This document shows positions 1 through 10,560 of a DNA stretch of 64,000 nt, one piece after another. The notes beneath the pieces are model-generated. The model had not been told where the DNA came from, did not search any database, and saw only the letters and a list, made by a program, of their open reading frames with translations. Location: contig OX485807.1 in NCBI GenBank assembly GCA_950295325.1, forward strand, positions 28,059,666-28,123,665. Reading direction: 5' to 3'. The position numbers were made by a program, and so were the translations under genes. Numbering within the stretch: the first letter of the stretch is position 1; each line of letters opens with the position of its first letter. This DNA is from Polytrichum commune. Taxonomy: Eukaryota > Streptophyta > Polytrichopsida > Polytrichales > Polytrichaceae.

Positions 1-2544
1 GAAAGACAACACAATCATTTTTCAAACATCATTAACGCTTACTTCACCACGGAACAACACCGAGACACAAGATACGTCACACCATCCACAATAATTCCAC
101 TAGCACATATCTCTATTAGTGAATGCAACCCAGAAAATGACATTGAAACAAATTCTGATACTATCCAAACACAATTCGATGTCGCCCACATATACGAAGA
201 CAATGGAAGGCATCTCATCACCATCCCGAAAGCTAGACTAACATGGCTATAGAAACAATACCAATTGGCAAAAAATACCACACATGGTCTAGAACCATCT
301 ACCCAATCATTCGAAACTGAAATTGTTTGGCTATACCAAAGATACAAATACCGTATCCCAAAAAACGACCCACTCAAAAGAGCCCAATATACAATACCAA
401 CTCAAATACTGGATCTACTAATTACAACATTCAATATTACCCACTCATACTTTTCATCCCCAGTTACATGTCCTACACAATTCACCCAATTCTACTCACC
501 CTTCTCACGAGACATAATATTCGGATCCTTAGGAAAATTGTTTGACTATAAATGGCAAGGAATTGGATACGCACATCCTCACACATCAACAGACCTACAA
601 CAAGCCATTCACTGGGCACGCATGGCGGCCCAAAATGACCCTTACACAATCATTATAATTATATCCCCAGACACTGACTGGTACCAAAACTCAAACCCAC
701 ACATAGGCCCATTCCCAGACACACATGTCATTGCCCATTTTGCTGCTGACACAATCACATACGAAGAACCAACAATACCCCCCGAATTCAATACTACAAG
801 GAAAGAACCATCTACCATGCAAATATTCTGTATCCATCACCAAAATAATAACATAGGTACCTACGAACAAATGAAGCTAATACACGACACAACAAATAAC
901 CTCCAAATATTACAAAGCCACACTCAAATTGCACCACCCACCCCTCCGAACATCACCGTTAACCCTAGTAAAAAATGAGCTAAAACAAACTACCCAAACA
1001 TATCCCTATACAATAATAACCCCACCCCACAACTCCCAAACTACCAAACCAACTTACCACTAAAATTCCACCCCCAATTTAGCTACTACATAGATGGATC
1101 CTTTATAAAACCCAAAGAAATTGCCCCTAGAATATGGAGAAGAGAAAGAGCTAGATACGGTATCTATAGCCCCAAAGGCTTAAATATCGCCAAAAGACTC
1201 CATGGGCATCAAAATATACTACGTGCAGAAATGATGGCTATACACAAAACACTAAGAATCATCAATACACAATTCCCTAATGAACCCGCATTTATATTCA
1301 CAGACAGTCTAAACGTACTATATCTACTCAACAAACAAATTAAACACCCCACTCTCCATAATAATCACCCAGACCAAACCACACTCAACTCCATGGTAAA
1401 AATCCTCCAAGACCGTACACAGCCTATCACATTATATAAAGTCAGAGCACACGTCAACATTGACGGTAATGAAAAAGCGGATAAACTAGCAAAAGACGGG
1501 TTAGAATTAGAACACAGAATCGCCATACACCCATACGAACATGCCCACGCCACCCCATACTATTATCAAAAGGACGTCTGGGCCTCAATGGAAGAAGTCC
1601 CAGACAAAGGCCCAGTAAGATTCTTAGAAGAACAAATTAAAAAATATGACAGGGAAACCAATATAGCAGTCATGGCCACACAAACCCCCAACACGTGTAA
1701 ATGGACAGAAAATATAGACATTGACAAAGAACTGTCCAACGAATTCTGGACAAATCCCTTAATCATAGACAAACAAAAATCATGCCTTATTAAATTCCGC
1801 ACAGGAACATACATGGGTAATGCTAGAAAACAAATGTTTTTCGGTCACCAGAGGTACCCCTCTATCACGTGTCCCATATGCAATTCAAACGATCCAGACA
1901 CTTGGCTACATGTACTGCTGAAATGTAACCAACAACATATACACTCACTACGAGTTAAAAGACATAACAAAGCAGTTGGAGAAATTAGGAAGCTCCTAAT
2001 CTCGTCCGAAAAATCCCAATGTTTTACTCTCATGAATGCCGGTACCTTCAATAATAATCCCCAAGAAAATATTGTCCCCAATTGGCTACTCCCCTGTGCA
2101 TGTAACACACAAAGATGTCATTGCAATGCAAGGTTTCGCCCTGACATACTATGCGTCAAAGGATTACCATATCAAAATGACCCTCCCATCGACGTTGGCC
2201 CTAACCTCACCATACAATTTATCGAATTCACATATTGTAACGACAGATTTTCCCCAGAAACTATAGAAGCAAAACACAACAAATACAAACCACTGATTGA
2301 CAGTATCGCTTCTAGAGGATGGAAAATCGAACCACTTATTGTCCTCACAGCTGGGGCCCGAGCTACGGCCCACATCCCATCCATGAAAATACTAGAAGAA
2401 AATCTCAAAATACCCATGGTTACCATCAAAAATACCTTTAAAAACATTAATACTATTGCAATACAATATGCCATGTCCATCCTCCTACATAAGAGGAGAC
2501 TTGAAAACCACCAACCGCTCCCCCAAAACTTAAACCCTCCATAA
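1..2544 (+). pseudogene. retrotransposon polyprotein fragment: methyltransferase-like, RNase H, CCHC and endonuclease-like regions
   Basis: Frame 1 is open apart from TAG at 250-252 and TGA at 976-978; the longest clean part is 1231-2544 (437 aa from ATG), but RNase H begins before it. Seen: RNase H residues in order YIDGS (about 1087), RAEMMA (1222), FTDSLN (1297) and GNEKADKLAK (1465), giving the expected D-E-D-D set. Then a C-x2-C-x9-H-x4-C knuckle (CPIC near 1870), a Cys-rich CACNTQRCHC stretch (2098), RFRPDILC (2131), IEFTYCNDR (2221) and KHNKYKPLID (2272). The last three fit the PD-(D/E)xK-like endonuclease of RLE-type LINEs, with Thr where Lys is usual (ExT). Upstream, 500-790 (FGSLGKLFDYKWQGIGYAHP, then TDWYQN) resembles phage/DIRS-type N6-adenine methyltransferase folds, but AHP replaces the usual NPP, so this is a weak inference. 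Confidence 0.65.
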
Positions 2545-2590
2545 AACCCAAAAACTTATATAATATCTTATATAATATCTAGTATCTACT
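1..2590 (+). mobile_element. 3' part of a non-LTR (LINE-like) retrotransposon
   Basis: One reading frame (frame 1) runs from the window edge to a stop at 2542-2544. It carries an RNase H domain, a CCHC-type zinc motif and a C-terminal region resembling the restriction-like endonuclease of non-LTR elements. The reverse transcriptase would lie upstream, outside the window. The short tail after the stop has a 12-bp motif (TTATATAATATC) twice in tandem near 2555-2580, which may mark the 3' end. The coding strand is strikingly rich in A and C and poor in G, unlike the host genes further right. The copy is interrupted by two in-frame stops and is probably dead. Confidence 0.75.
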
Positions 2591-2599
2591 TACAGCTCA

Positions 2600-2765
2600 G
2601 AATGAGGGACTGGTGCCGGTTGGTTGGTACAAATTTCCTGCCTTTTATTCACTTACAGCACCAAGTCATGTGTTACATTTTAGACAATCATACGAACTCA
2701 ACTGGAATCGAACCCGGAACATCTTAACTCAAACATCCTCCCACAACCAACCGAGGAATCATGAC
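2600..2765 (-). mobile_element. probable tRNA-derived SINE fragment, reverse orientation
   Basis: On the minus strand the sequence GTTCCGGGTTCGATTCC (complement of about 2703-2719) contains a perfect polymerase III B box (GGTTCGATTCC). A possible A box lies about 45 bases before it. The segment is bracketed by an inverted pair, CCAAGTCATG near 2664 and CATGACTTGG near 2759. No tRNA cloverleaf can be drawn, so this is a SINE relic rather than a tRNA gene. Confidence 0.45.
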
Positions 2766-2865
2766 TTGGCGTTCACTCTCATTACAAAAACACTAATTAT
2801 CCTTAAAAGCCATGCACCTCCGTGGGCCATAATCGGCCCATGTTTTTTGTTTTTCGGTTACTGTT

Positions 2866-3020
2866 TCTCGGTTACTATAGTGTCCATCCTCGAAAGAGGA
2901 GAGTAGTTTTGTCCCAGCTTCCCCATGTCCTGTGGGCATCGGGTTGTTGGCATTACGAACGGACACTCTATTCACGCCGGCCCCTAAAAGGGACCGGAGT
3001 TTCTATCTATCTATCTACAC
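2866..3020 (+). mobile_element. 5'-truncated SINE tail
   Basis: This ~150-bp segment (from ACTATAGTGTCCATCCTCGA to the TATC repeats) is closely similar to the 3' part of the complete SINE at 3171-3541, including the GGCATTACGAAC block and the terminal (CTAT)n. It lacks the polymerase III promoter half, as expected for a 5'-truncated insertion. I see no target duplication. Confidence 0.6.
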
Positions 3021-3170
3021 CTCAAATGAATAAAGCAAAACCGGAAGATATCAACATGTAACCGGCCGGATTCAAAATCACTAGGATCTTGACCTTTTCC
3101 TTTTCTCTCCTGCTTAAGTATGCACTTTGAACCGTAGCCGTTGGTGTGCACTTAGTTGGTAGGTGCCTAC

Positions 3171-3541
3171 AACACCACATGCCTTGGCTTGGTGGTTAGG
3201 GCTCATAACCCCCAATGAGGAGGTTGTGGGTTCTATTCCCCATGCCGGTGTGGTGCTCACCACCTTAGTCCACCCAACTATGGTGGGGGGTCCTTGGACC
3301 TTGTTGTATGGGTACCTCAAAGCCCTTTGGGGGATTACCATGTCCGGTATCTTCAAGGCACTAGTGGCTAGCTAGAAACTTGTATAGTGTGTCACTATAG
3401 TGTCCATCCTCGAAAGGGGAGAGTAGTATTTGTCACAATGTCCCCTTGTCCAGTGGGCATCGGGTCATTGGCATTACGAACAGACACTTTATTCACGCCA
3501 GCCCCTTGCTTGAAAGGGGTTGGAGTTTCTATCTATCTATC
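3171..3541 (+). mobile_element. full-length tRNA-derived SINE with 11-bp target duplication
   Basis: The element starts with a polymerase III-like head: an A box-like TGGCTTGGTGG near 3183 and a B box-like GGTTCTATTCC near 3229. It ends in a (CTAT)n tail. It is flanked by a perfect 11-bp direct repeat, TAGGTGCCTAC, at 3160-3170 and 3542-3552, the signature of target-primed insertion. Length is 371 bp. The 3' half matches the truncated copy at 2866-3020. The perfect duplication suggests a fairly recent insertion. It sits in the left part of a decayed DNA transposon. Confidence 0.85.
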
Positions 3542-3599
3542 TAGGTGCCTACTTTACTCATATCGTTTTCTAGACCCTTTGATTCGATGAATCACAACG

Positions 3600-3990
3600 G
3601 GAAACGGATGAAACTTGAGGCAACCCGCTTGACCGAAGCCCAACGATGTGAAATCATTGCAAAGTTGAGCAAGCCGAATGCGCCGAGCAAGCGGGGCGGT
3701 GGGGCGGGAGTATGAAGTCAGTGAAGGTGCCATCCAGAAAGTTATGGGAACGATGCGAACTGAAGAAGAACCACCTTATCGATGACGAAATCCAACCTAT
3801 CGAGACATTTGTTGAGTTTGAGAGTGCTACTGACTTCAATGGCTTTGAAGCTTTATTGTCCTTGACATCGACGACCGATTGCTTTGCTCCGATGTTCAAA
3901 CAGAAGTTGAACATATGTATGATGAACCTCGATGATCGTTTGAAACGTCCTAGCGAAACACTAACAATTGACAATGAGTGTCAAGCGTAA
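3600..3990 (+). pseudogene. decayed pogo/CENP-B-like transposase N-terminus
   Basis: The frame from about 3601 reads RMKLEATRLTEAQRCEIIAK, then KLSKPNAPSKR, the look of a helix-turn-helix DNA-binding start of pogo/Tigger or Tc1-type transposases. Near 3694-3705 one extra base breaks the frame. The shifted frame continues AVGREYEVSEGAIQKV, the second helix. The open stretch 3712-3990 (92 aa) is the decayed continuation, with no recognisable DDE residues. Possible imperfect terminal repeats lie at 3107-3125 (CTCCTGCTTAAGTATGCAC) and, inverted, at 4105-4123. If real, the SINE above lies inside this element. Family assignment is an inference. Confidence 0.5.
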
Positions 3991-5358
3991 AAAAATCATG
4001 CATTCATGGAAAATGACTTTGCATGACATGTTTAAACAATAAAGTAGTGAACCCTGATTTTTGTCAAGAAAATTGCGCACCTAACCGGAATGCATACTTA
4101 ACGGGTGTGTACCTAAGCGGGAGGTTTTGTATGCCCAAAAACTTCCCAAGCATTGGTCTTCACAACAATGAATGGGGAGATTCAACATTTAATGTAAAAT
4201 CAGCCAAGTGAAATCGATATATTTCTGATTTAATTTCAATATTTTAGGTCATATAGCCAAAGGAAAAAATCAAGAGTTTAGGAAATCAACCGCTTATGTA
4301 AAGTTGATGATGGTTTTTCACCCCTTCCCATTCAAGAGTGGGCGGATATTAACTGCCCCACACCATCTCCCACTGGTTCTTAGCTAGGTTGCCCGAGAGT
4401 ATCTCTAGTGATAACTAGTTCTCCCACACCTTACCTTGAATCCTCCATCTGTCTCTTTCTATCTTTAAGGGCTTACATGTACGGTGTTGCAACGAGACTG
4501 CACCAAAGCTATCATCGCCATCCCTTTGTCAAGTGTTGTTTAATGTTTTGCAACGTTCATTTCATGTTTAAGGGTGCTGATTTCATATTTTTGAGTGCCT
4601 ATTTGATGTTTTTGGTTATTGTTTTCATGTATCATTGAGGGTGTTTCATGTTTCCATACTTGAATAATTATGATTTCTTTCATAATATGATTTGAAATCA
4701 TCTTTTTTTTATCATACGTAGTAATCAAAGTTGAATTAGTGTGCAAATTGCCTTAAATTAGTATGTGAACCGAGTTCTTATTTTATTTGTTAATTTTGTA
4801 ACCGATTGTTTATAGAAACTTAAGAAAATTGACCGGGAAACCAAGAAAACGTTAGGTTTTTCACCGAATTGAGTTAATAAGCTTACGCATCAAGCAGATG
4901 AGCATGTATAGACAACCACCGAATGATATGTGGAAAGAGGGGTAAAAATCTGAGTCAACCCATAAACTCCCCGTTCACTGGTCTTCACGACATTTGGAAG
5001 ACGGTGACCTAACTCTCGTGTGTGAAGAACAAAACCTAGCTATATATGACTGCAAAAAGTTATACCATAGCTAGCAAGCTAGCTGCCACCGTAAGTAACA
5101 TAGTAGTACAAAAACCCTGGTGATGACTTTTGGTTCAGGAGGAAGAAGAAGAAAAAGAAGAAGAGTGGGTCCACGGGACATGGACGTACACGAATCCCCA
5201 AAATCAACAACCGGCGTCAAGCAGCAGCTGGCATGCATGGTCCCCAACAGATTCGGCAGCAGAAATTAGGGTCAATCTATCAATCTCCAACCGACGGCCC
5301 ACTTCACAACTCATGCACACATTCCGAGGCAGGCTCCCTTGCTCACATCACTCAACGA
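3991..5358. other. intergenic, no gene recognised
   Basis: AT-rich stretch with only short chance reading frames on both strands. An A/G-rich run near 5139-5166 encodes only low-complexity Glu/Lys and has no support as a gene. I see no RNA gene here. Confidence 0.5.
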
Positions 5359-5774
5359 TTTTCTGCAACAAAAACCCATGTGGAATCTCAAGCTGCGTTT
5401 AAAGTTACATACCACACAACGGTCACAGTTTTCGGTGGTTGCATACATGGTTGTAGTTTACTTTTGTAAAGTTCTATTTCTGCAGCAAAAACTTATGTGG
5501 TGCGTTTAAGTTACATACACACAACGGTCACAGTTTTCGGTGGTTGATACATGCTTGTAGTTTACTTTTTTTAAGTTCTATTTCTGCAGCAAAAACCTAT
5601 GTGGTGCGTTTAAGTTACATACACACAACGGTCACAGTTTTCGGTGGTTGATACATGCTTGTAGTTTACTTTTTTTAAGTTCTATTTCTGCAGCAAAAAC
5701 CTATGTGGTGCGTTTAAGTTACATACACACAACGGTCACAGTTTTCGGTGGTTGATACATGCTTGTAGTTTATA
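5359..5774 (+). repeat. 104-bp tandem repeat, about 3-4 units
   Basis: The word GTTCTATTTCTGCAGCAAAA starts at 5471, 5575 and 5679, a 104-bp period; the second and third units are almost identical. A more diverged unit lies just before (5359-5470), and further diverged copies occur at 6205-6395. Each unit contains CACAACGGTCACAGTTTTCG and GGTGGTTGATACATGCTTGT. The array ends abruptly at 5774, where a MITE fragment begins. I see no coding potential. Confidence 0.85.
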
Positions 5775-5860
5775 AGGTGGATGGATCTTGAATGGTCACT
5801 TTTTCTGGCTAGCCACCTTCTCCTAGGGTATGAAACACGCGGTCAATATGGAATGAATCA
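5774..5860 (-). mobile_element. terminal fragment of the 377-bp TA-flanked MITE family
   Basis: AAGGTGGATGGATCTTGAAT and the following bases match the reverse complement of the right end of the full copies at 32122-32499 and 49081-49457, including the ...CCACCTTCTCCTA...ATGAAACAC block. Only about 85 bp of the element remains. Confidence 0.6.
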
Positions 5861-6204
5861 ACAAGAGATCAGTGATCGGGGAGATTTTTGGGCATAGTCG
5901 GTTGAGATCCTAGTGTTTGCAAGGCCAAAAGGCTACATGTTGATGACATCCTCCAGTTTTCCTTTACTAAATTGGGGCATATTCTGTTAATTCCTCCAAA
6001 ATGATTGGTAATTTTCCTTCAGTCTTGAACTTCAACCAGTTATTTCTCAAACTCAAACGCATGATTTGTAACTAACTGCCGGTTCTGGACGATCATTGCA
6101 TGCATGAGATCAACTTTGAGGCTTCTTGCTTATGTCACCTCAAGGCAATGAATTCTAATCAGCTGGTTGGGGCCTTGATGCAAAGCTCTTTAGAATCTCG
6201 AGGT

Positions 6205-6395
6205 GCGTTTACACACAACCACCATTTTTGGTGGTAGATGGTTGTAGTGTAGTTTGTTTACTTCCGAGGCTCCTTGCTCACATCACTCGATTATCTGCAA
6301 CAAAAACCTATGTGGAATCTCAAGGTGCGTTGAAGCTACACACAACAGTCACAGTTTTCGGTGGTTGATGGTTGTAGTTTACTTTTTTTTAGTTC
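6205..6395 (+). repeat. diverged copies of the 5.4-kb tandem unit
   Basis: Two partial units with the same landmarks as the 104-bp repeat (CTGCAACAAAAACCTATGTG; CACAGTTTTCGGTGGTTGAT) lie here, separated from the main array by about 430 bp. They retain the GGAATCTCAAGGTGCGTT version seen only in the oldest-looking unit at 5359-5470. Confidence 0.6.
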
Positions 6396-6898
6396 TACAC
6401 TCTAGACTCCGTAGTATCACACATGTGGCAGCCAATGTGCACGTGATAGTACGGAGTTTTGTAGTGTTAACATGGATGCGTGATACTAATGAATTAGTGT
6501 AGCATGTGACACTATGGAATAACACAAAGTGCAACATTTTTAATGGTGTGGTGTGGTGTGGTCCACTTCACTTGGTCTTCCCATGCGATGTGGCATATGC
6601 ATGCACCAACATTCAACAAAAAGCGTAAGAAGAATAAGAAAAAGAAGAAAAAGACACTCCACATATTGACACATGGTGCAATGCGAGGGTTTGGGTTGAC
6701 TTCTTTGGTGGTTTGCATTAACGACAAAAATTCATGATATAAAGGAGAGAAATGTGACAATAAGGAGTGAGACAATTTGAACAACGAACATCCGTTCCCT
6801 AGGGTTTCGGGATATTAGAGAGTGAGTGATATTATGGGGGTTGATATTACAGAGTTTAAGGTGTATTTTTTGGGGGGGATAACGAGGGAATAGGTGTA

Positions 6899-6985
6899 AG
6901 GTAGATGGATCTTCAATGGTTACTTATTTTGACTAGCCTACTTCTATAATACGAAACATGCAATCAATATGAGATGGATAGCAAA
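6899..6985 (-). mobile_element. second terminal fragment of the 377-bp MITE family
   Basis: AGGTAGATGGATCTTCAATG, then TTACTTATTTTGACTAGCCT and TACTTCTATAATACGAAACA, align with the inverted right end of the full copies at 32122-32499 and 49081-49457. The rest of the element is missing. Confidence 0.6.
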
Positions 6986-7670
6986 TCCAAATCAAGGTTG
7001 TAGCCATTTTTCTCGTGAGTTTTAGAGCTCGTATGAATACCTTATTCATTGTCAAAATGAGGACATTGTTCATGCTCATTCAATTGTCATAAAGGTCCTT
7101 CCCCCCCCCCCTCCAATTATGTTGACCAGGGAACCTATAATGGTTTTTATATTATGAGCACGTAGTCCAATCTCTTTCAAATGAGGTACATATACCTTAT
7201 TGTCATTGATGACATCCACAATCAAAAAGTCTACCTTACTCCTCCCTGCCTAATTGTGATGCAAGGTGTAGTTGGGAATACTACTCATGATGGTTGTAGT
7301 TTACTTTCTTTAGGCTCTCTTTTGTCTGTAGTCACTATGTGGCAACATGAGAGAACTTCAGGGCCAAAACATGGGAGATGATTTGTACGAGGTGGTTATT
7401 CTTGGACAACATGTCCACTAGAGTCCATGAAAGTGTTTGTCTTCACTCTACAGATTGCACGTATGAGAGAGACAATCATTGAGGACATATCCACTCTTCA
7501 ACTTTCGTAGTGGTTGTGTGTAAATGGAAATAAATAGTGTTTGTGGTCGAATGCGGACATGAACCACAACTCAGCCATCAAGGTGGTTGTGTGCAAGTGA
7601 ACATTCAAGCTCCCCAATCCCAACAACATCCGAAGATGAAGATCAAAATATGAATATGTAAAGGTTTTTC
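6986..7670. other. intergenic, no gene recognised
   Basis: No supported reading frame or RNA gene. A run of ten C residues near 7099 and a short word shared with the 104-bp repeat near 7285 (GATGGTTGTAGTTTACTTTC) are the only landmarks. Confidence 0.4.
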
Positions 7671-7674
7671 TTTT

Positions 7675-8150
7675 GATAGAGCTCGATGGCACCTAACATT
7701 AATATACGAAACCTCTCATCATTTAAAAAAAACAATGCCTAAACTAACGCACTGCACTTTACACTAGAACTCGAGGACCTAAAAAACCAAGGAAGTTTGA
7801 ATGGATGAAATACCTACTTGAAACCTTCCATAACATGCAGTAGATCACGTTTCTTGGTTTGCCAAATTTCACATCAAGTTAGGTCTAATACAAAACCAAG
7901 AGACCAAGACACTTCAAAATCTCACAACCTTAGATCTACTTTACCTTATTATGTAGAAGGCCCACACATCGAACAAAATGGTAATGGAATAATATTCAAT
8001 TGAGAACCCAATCACGTGTGTCCTTACATAGTGCACTTGAAAGCCCCTGACCAGGTATAAAATTTCAATCTCTATTTCCATGGTTGTACAGCATTTGGAT
8101 GAGTTCCAATTTCCTGCTCATGGCCCTTCGCCACAGTATAAAGTGGCCCT
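7675..8150 (+). mobile_element. MITE of the GGGCCACTTTA family (copy 1)
   Basis: The segment aligns over much of its length with 40077-40487 and 54445-54860. Shared words include TTTACACTAGA, GGAAGTTT.AATGGATGAA, and a right end reading CCACAGTATAAAGTGGCCCT. The right terminus is clear; the left one is blurred. Type is likely PIF/Harbinger-like by analogy with the element at 13638-14182. Confidence 0.5.
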
Positions 8151-9175
8151 AAGTTAGTACATTCTAACCTCAACATATGACACTCATTTACACGACACCC
8201 TCGATATTATGACACATTTTTGCGAGACCAAACTTTTTAGTTCAAAACTCCCTCTTTTATACAACCATAACACTCGATAATGCGACACTCAGAATCTTTG
8301 TTTTGTTATATTAAAGAGGTAGTTAATGTTAAAATCCCTTTCATCTATGTTATGTACATCTAAAATGCATCCATTTTCACTTGGAAACTACTTGAGAACT
8401 TCACACTTATCATTGGGAGCTTAATGAGAATTCGGGTTACTAGTGTAGAATGGACATGATTAAGGTTAGAGTGGCTTCTCGTCTAGTCTGTTGCTTTGCA
8501 CTCATGATGATATAGTATCACCAGTATCTTGTGCACTCTCTTGCATTCTTGCAGTCTCCAATTTCGTTTCCGATTCTTTATATTTTGGTGTTAATGAAAT
8601 TATGAGTTTTTTAAAGTTAATAAGGCGTTTATATAAGATGAGAATTGTTAACTTGGGTAGGCAACACTAGAGATATTTGGACTCCTATTTCAAGAGTTCT
8701 TGAGAATATTTGTATTTGTTTGTAGTTATAAGTTATTACATCATACCATCTACATTGCTCAAACTCGTTGTATATATTTTAAAGCTCACAGTACTAATGT
8801 TTTCGTATTCCCTCAATAATACGACAACTTTACACCATTTGTCATATTAATGAGAAGACGGCACCTCAATAATACGACTGTGTTTGTGTTTCCCAAACGT
8901 GTCATACTAAAGAGGGAGAACAGTATTGTGATTCAGGACACAATCAAAAAACAATGTGAAAGTCAATCACATTCAAGCCGATATTAAACCAGACGTACTT
9001 AACCATCAGTTAGAGATGTAATTTGGGAGATTTTGGGACATCAACACTCTGCCCGAGAAGGTCCCAGAAGAGGCTCAGTAATAACCAGTTCTGGACACTG
9101 GACTCTACATCAGGCTTCATCAATCAACAATTTTGTGAAGTAATTAGTTAAGAGATCAGGTGGTCTTGGTTTAAC
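8151..9175. other. intergenic, no gene recognised
   Basis: AT-rich DNA with several short repeats of the type CTCAATAATACGACA (8270-8290, 8810-8885). No coding, tRNA or clear transposon ends are visible. Confidence 0.4.
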
Positions 9176-9545
9176 TTAGTTGGCTATTTGACTTGTGTGT
9201 AATTTTAGTCGCATTCCGGTTGCTAACCCGGTCCCCTTCCAGCACAGCTCCATTCGAGGTTTTTGGTGTCCTGGTTGTATTTGTATTCTTTCAACAATGG
9301 GGATTCGGTTGTTATATAGTTCTATACGCCTAACTCCACATCGGTCATCATCAAGCAATAGTTTCTCAAATAATTAAGAGAGATGTCGTGGTTTCATTGG
9401 CTGCTTGTCTTTGAGTTTTGTTTTAAGTCTCGATCCATTTGTCAGTCGGGTCCCCTTCCATCACGGCTCCTTTGGGGGTTTCAGTGTCCTAGTTGTACTT
9501 GTATTCTCAATACAACGGTATCTTAGGTTGGGCACATGGCGTGGG
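9176..9545 (+). repeat. diverged tandem duplication, about 225 bp apart
   Basis: Two related segments, 9188-9305 and 9412-9530, share GGTCCCCTTCCA, then CA.GGCTCC and a TTGTA.TTGTATTCT motif near an ACAA.GG end. The second half looks like the 3' untranslated end of a retroelement, but I cannot assign it. No open frame of note. Confidence 0.45.
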
Positions 9546-10545
9546 CTTTCACGACCCAGGCGGTCCTTGGAGGACGTGGGCCGCAACAATAAAAGTAACA
9601 AACAAAAATAAAAATAAAAATGTAATAGTAAGTTTTGGTGGTGAAAACATTTATTTGTATCATTAGATAAACACATGCAATGCGATTAACTACGTTGGGG
9701 TAAAATGCATGTTACATTTTTTACTATAATTTGTAGCATGTGCAAGTGGTCTACCTTTGGCTACAATGTGGATTTAGTTGCATAGTATTGTCGGCCAATT
9801 GGCCACTCAACCTCCCAAGCGGTTGCTTGCAGCTGAAGTGGCCCACTTCTCTCTCTCTCTCTCCCCTCCTTTAAGACTTATTTGTGACAATAGAACCTTA
9901 CCAACAACTTACCATACATATTTAGTTTTATTTAGAGATTAAAGATTGATAGTAAAAATAAAATCTAACTATGATAGTAGATTTCTAATCTACTACGTAC
10001 TAGCCCCACCAATGCACATATGCATACTTGTATGATAAAATTAACTATGGTATTGAGAGGTGCTAACTGCATCTAACCTTTGATTCAAAGGTAGGGTTAT
10101 TGAAACTTACCATATGTAGGTAATCCGATATTTACCTTGGACCCTAAAATGGTAAGTCTTTCGCACACTTAACACCTAACTTCCCACGCCCAATTTTTCC
10201 CTCAAATTTGTCCATAAAATGTGACCTCAATTTTAGTGACCATAGTTGAAGATCTAAAACTTTCTTGACAAATCCAACTGTATAGATGTTTGCAAATTCG
10301 AGGTGACTATTTATGGTATGAATTTCAAACATCGAAAATTTGTAAATGTAGGAGATTATAATAGGAATGTCAATAGCAGTCTTAAGGGTAGCAATTTACA
10401 AATTAAATTGGGATTGGTCTCTTAATCGAACGTCCGCTCAAATCATCTCCACATGGCAAAATGTTACCCTCATTCACAAATGCGCACCTTCCACATGGAT
10501 TTACACCCACCAACACATGTCCAACTAGAATTCCAACACTAGATG
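9546..10545. other. intergenic, no gene recognised
   Basis: Contains a short (TC)n run at 9850-9863 and a near-tandem AAATAAAAATAAAAAT patch near 9604-9620. Nothing else is supported. Confidence 0.4.
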
Positions 10546-10560
10546 TTTAGGATATGTTGC

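Noticed and set aside
3231-3250. Possible tRNA gene
   Set aside because: Only polymerase III box-like motifs are present; no acceptor stem or cloverleaf can be drawn, and the flanking target duplication shows a SINE.
5130-5402. 90-residue frame starting with a Glu/Lys run
   Set aside because: The start is low-complexity purine DNA and the rest overlaps the tandem-repeat region; no domain or splice context.
5359-5774. CRISPR-like array
   Set aside because: Units are contiguous 104-bp repeats without unique spacers, and the DNA is nuclear plant DNA.
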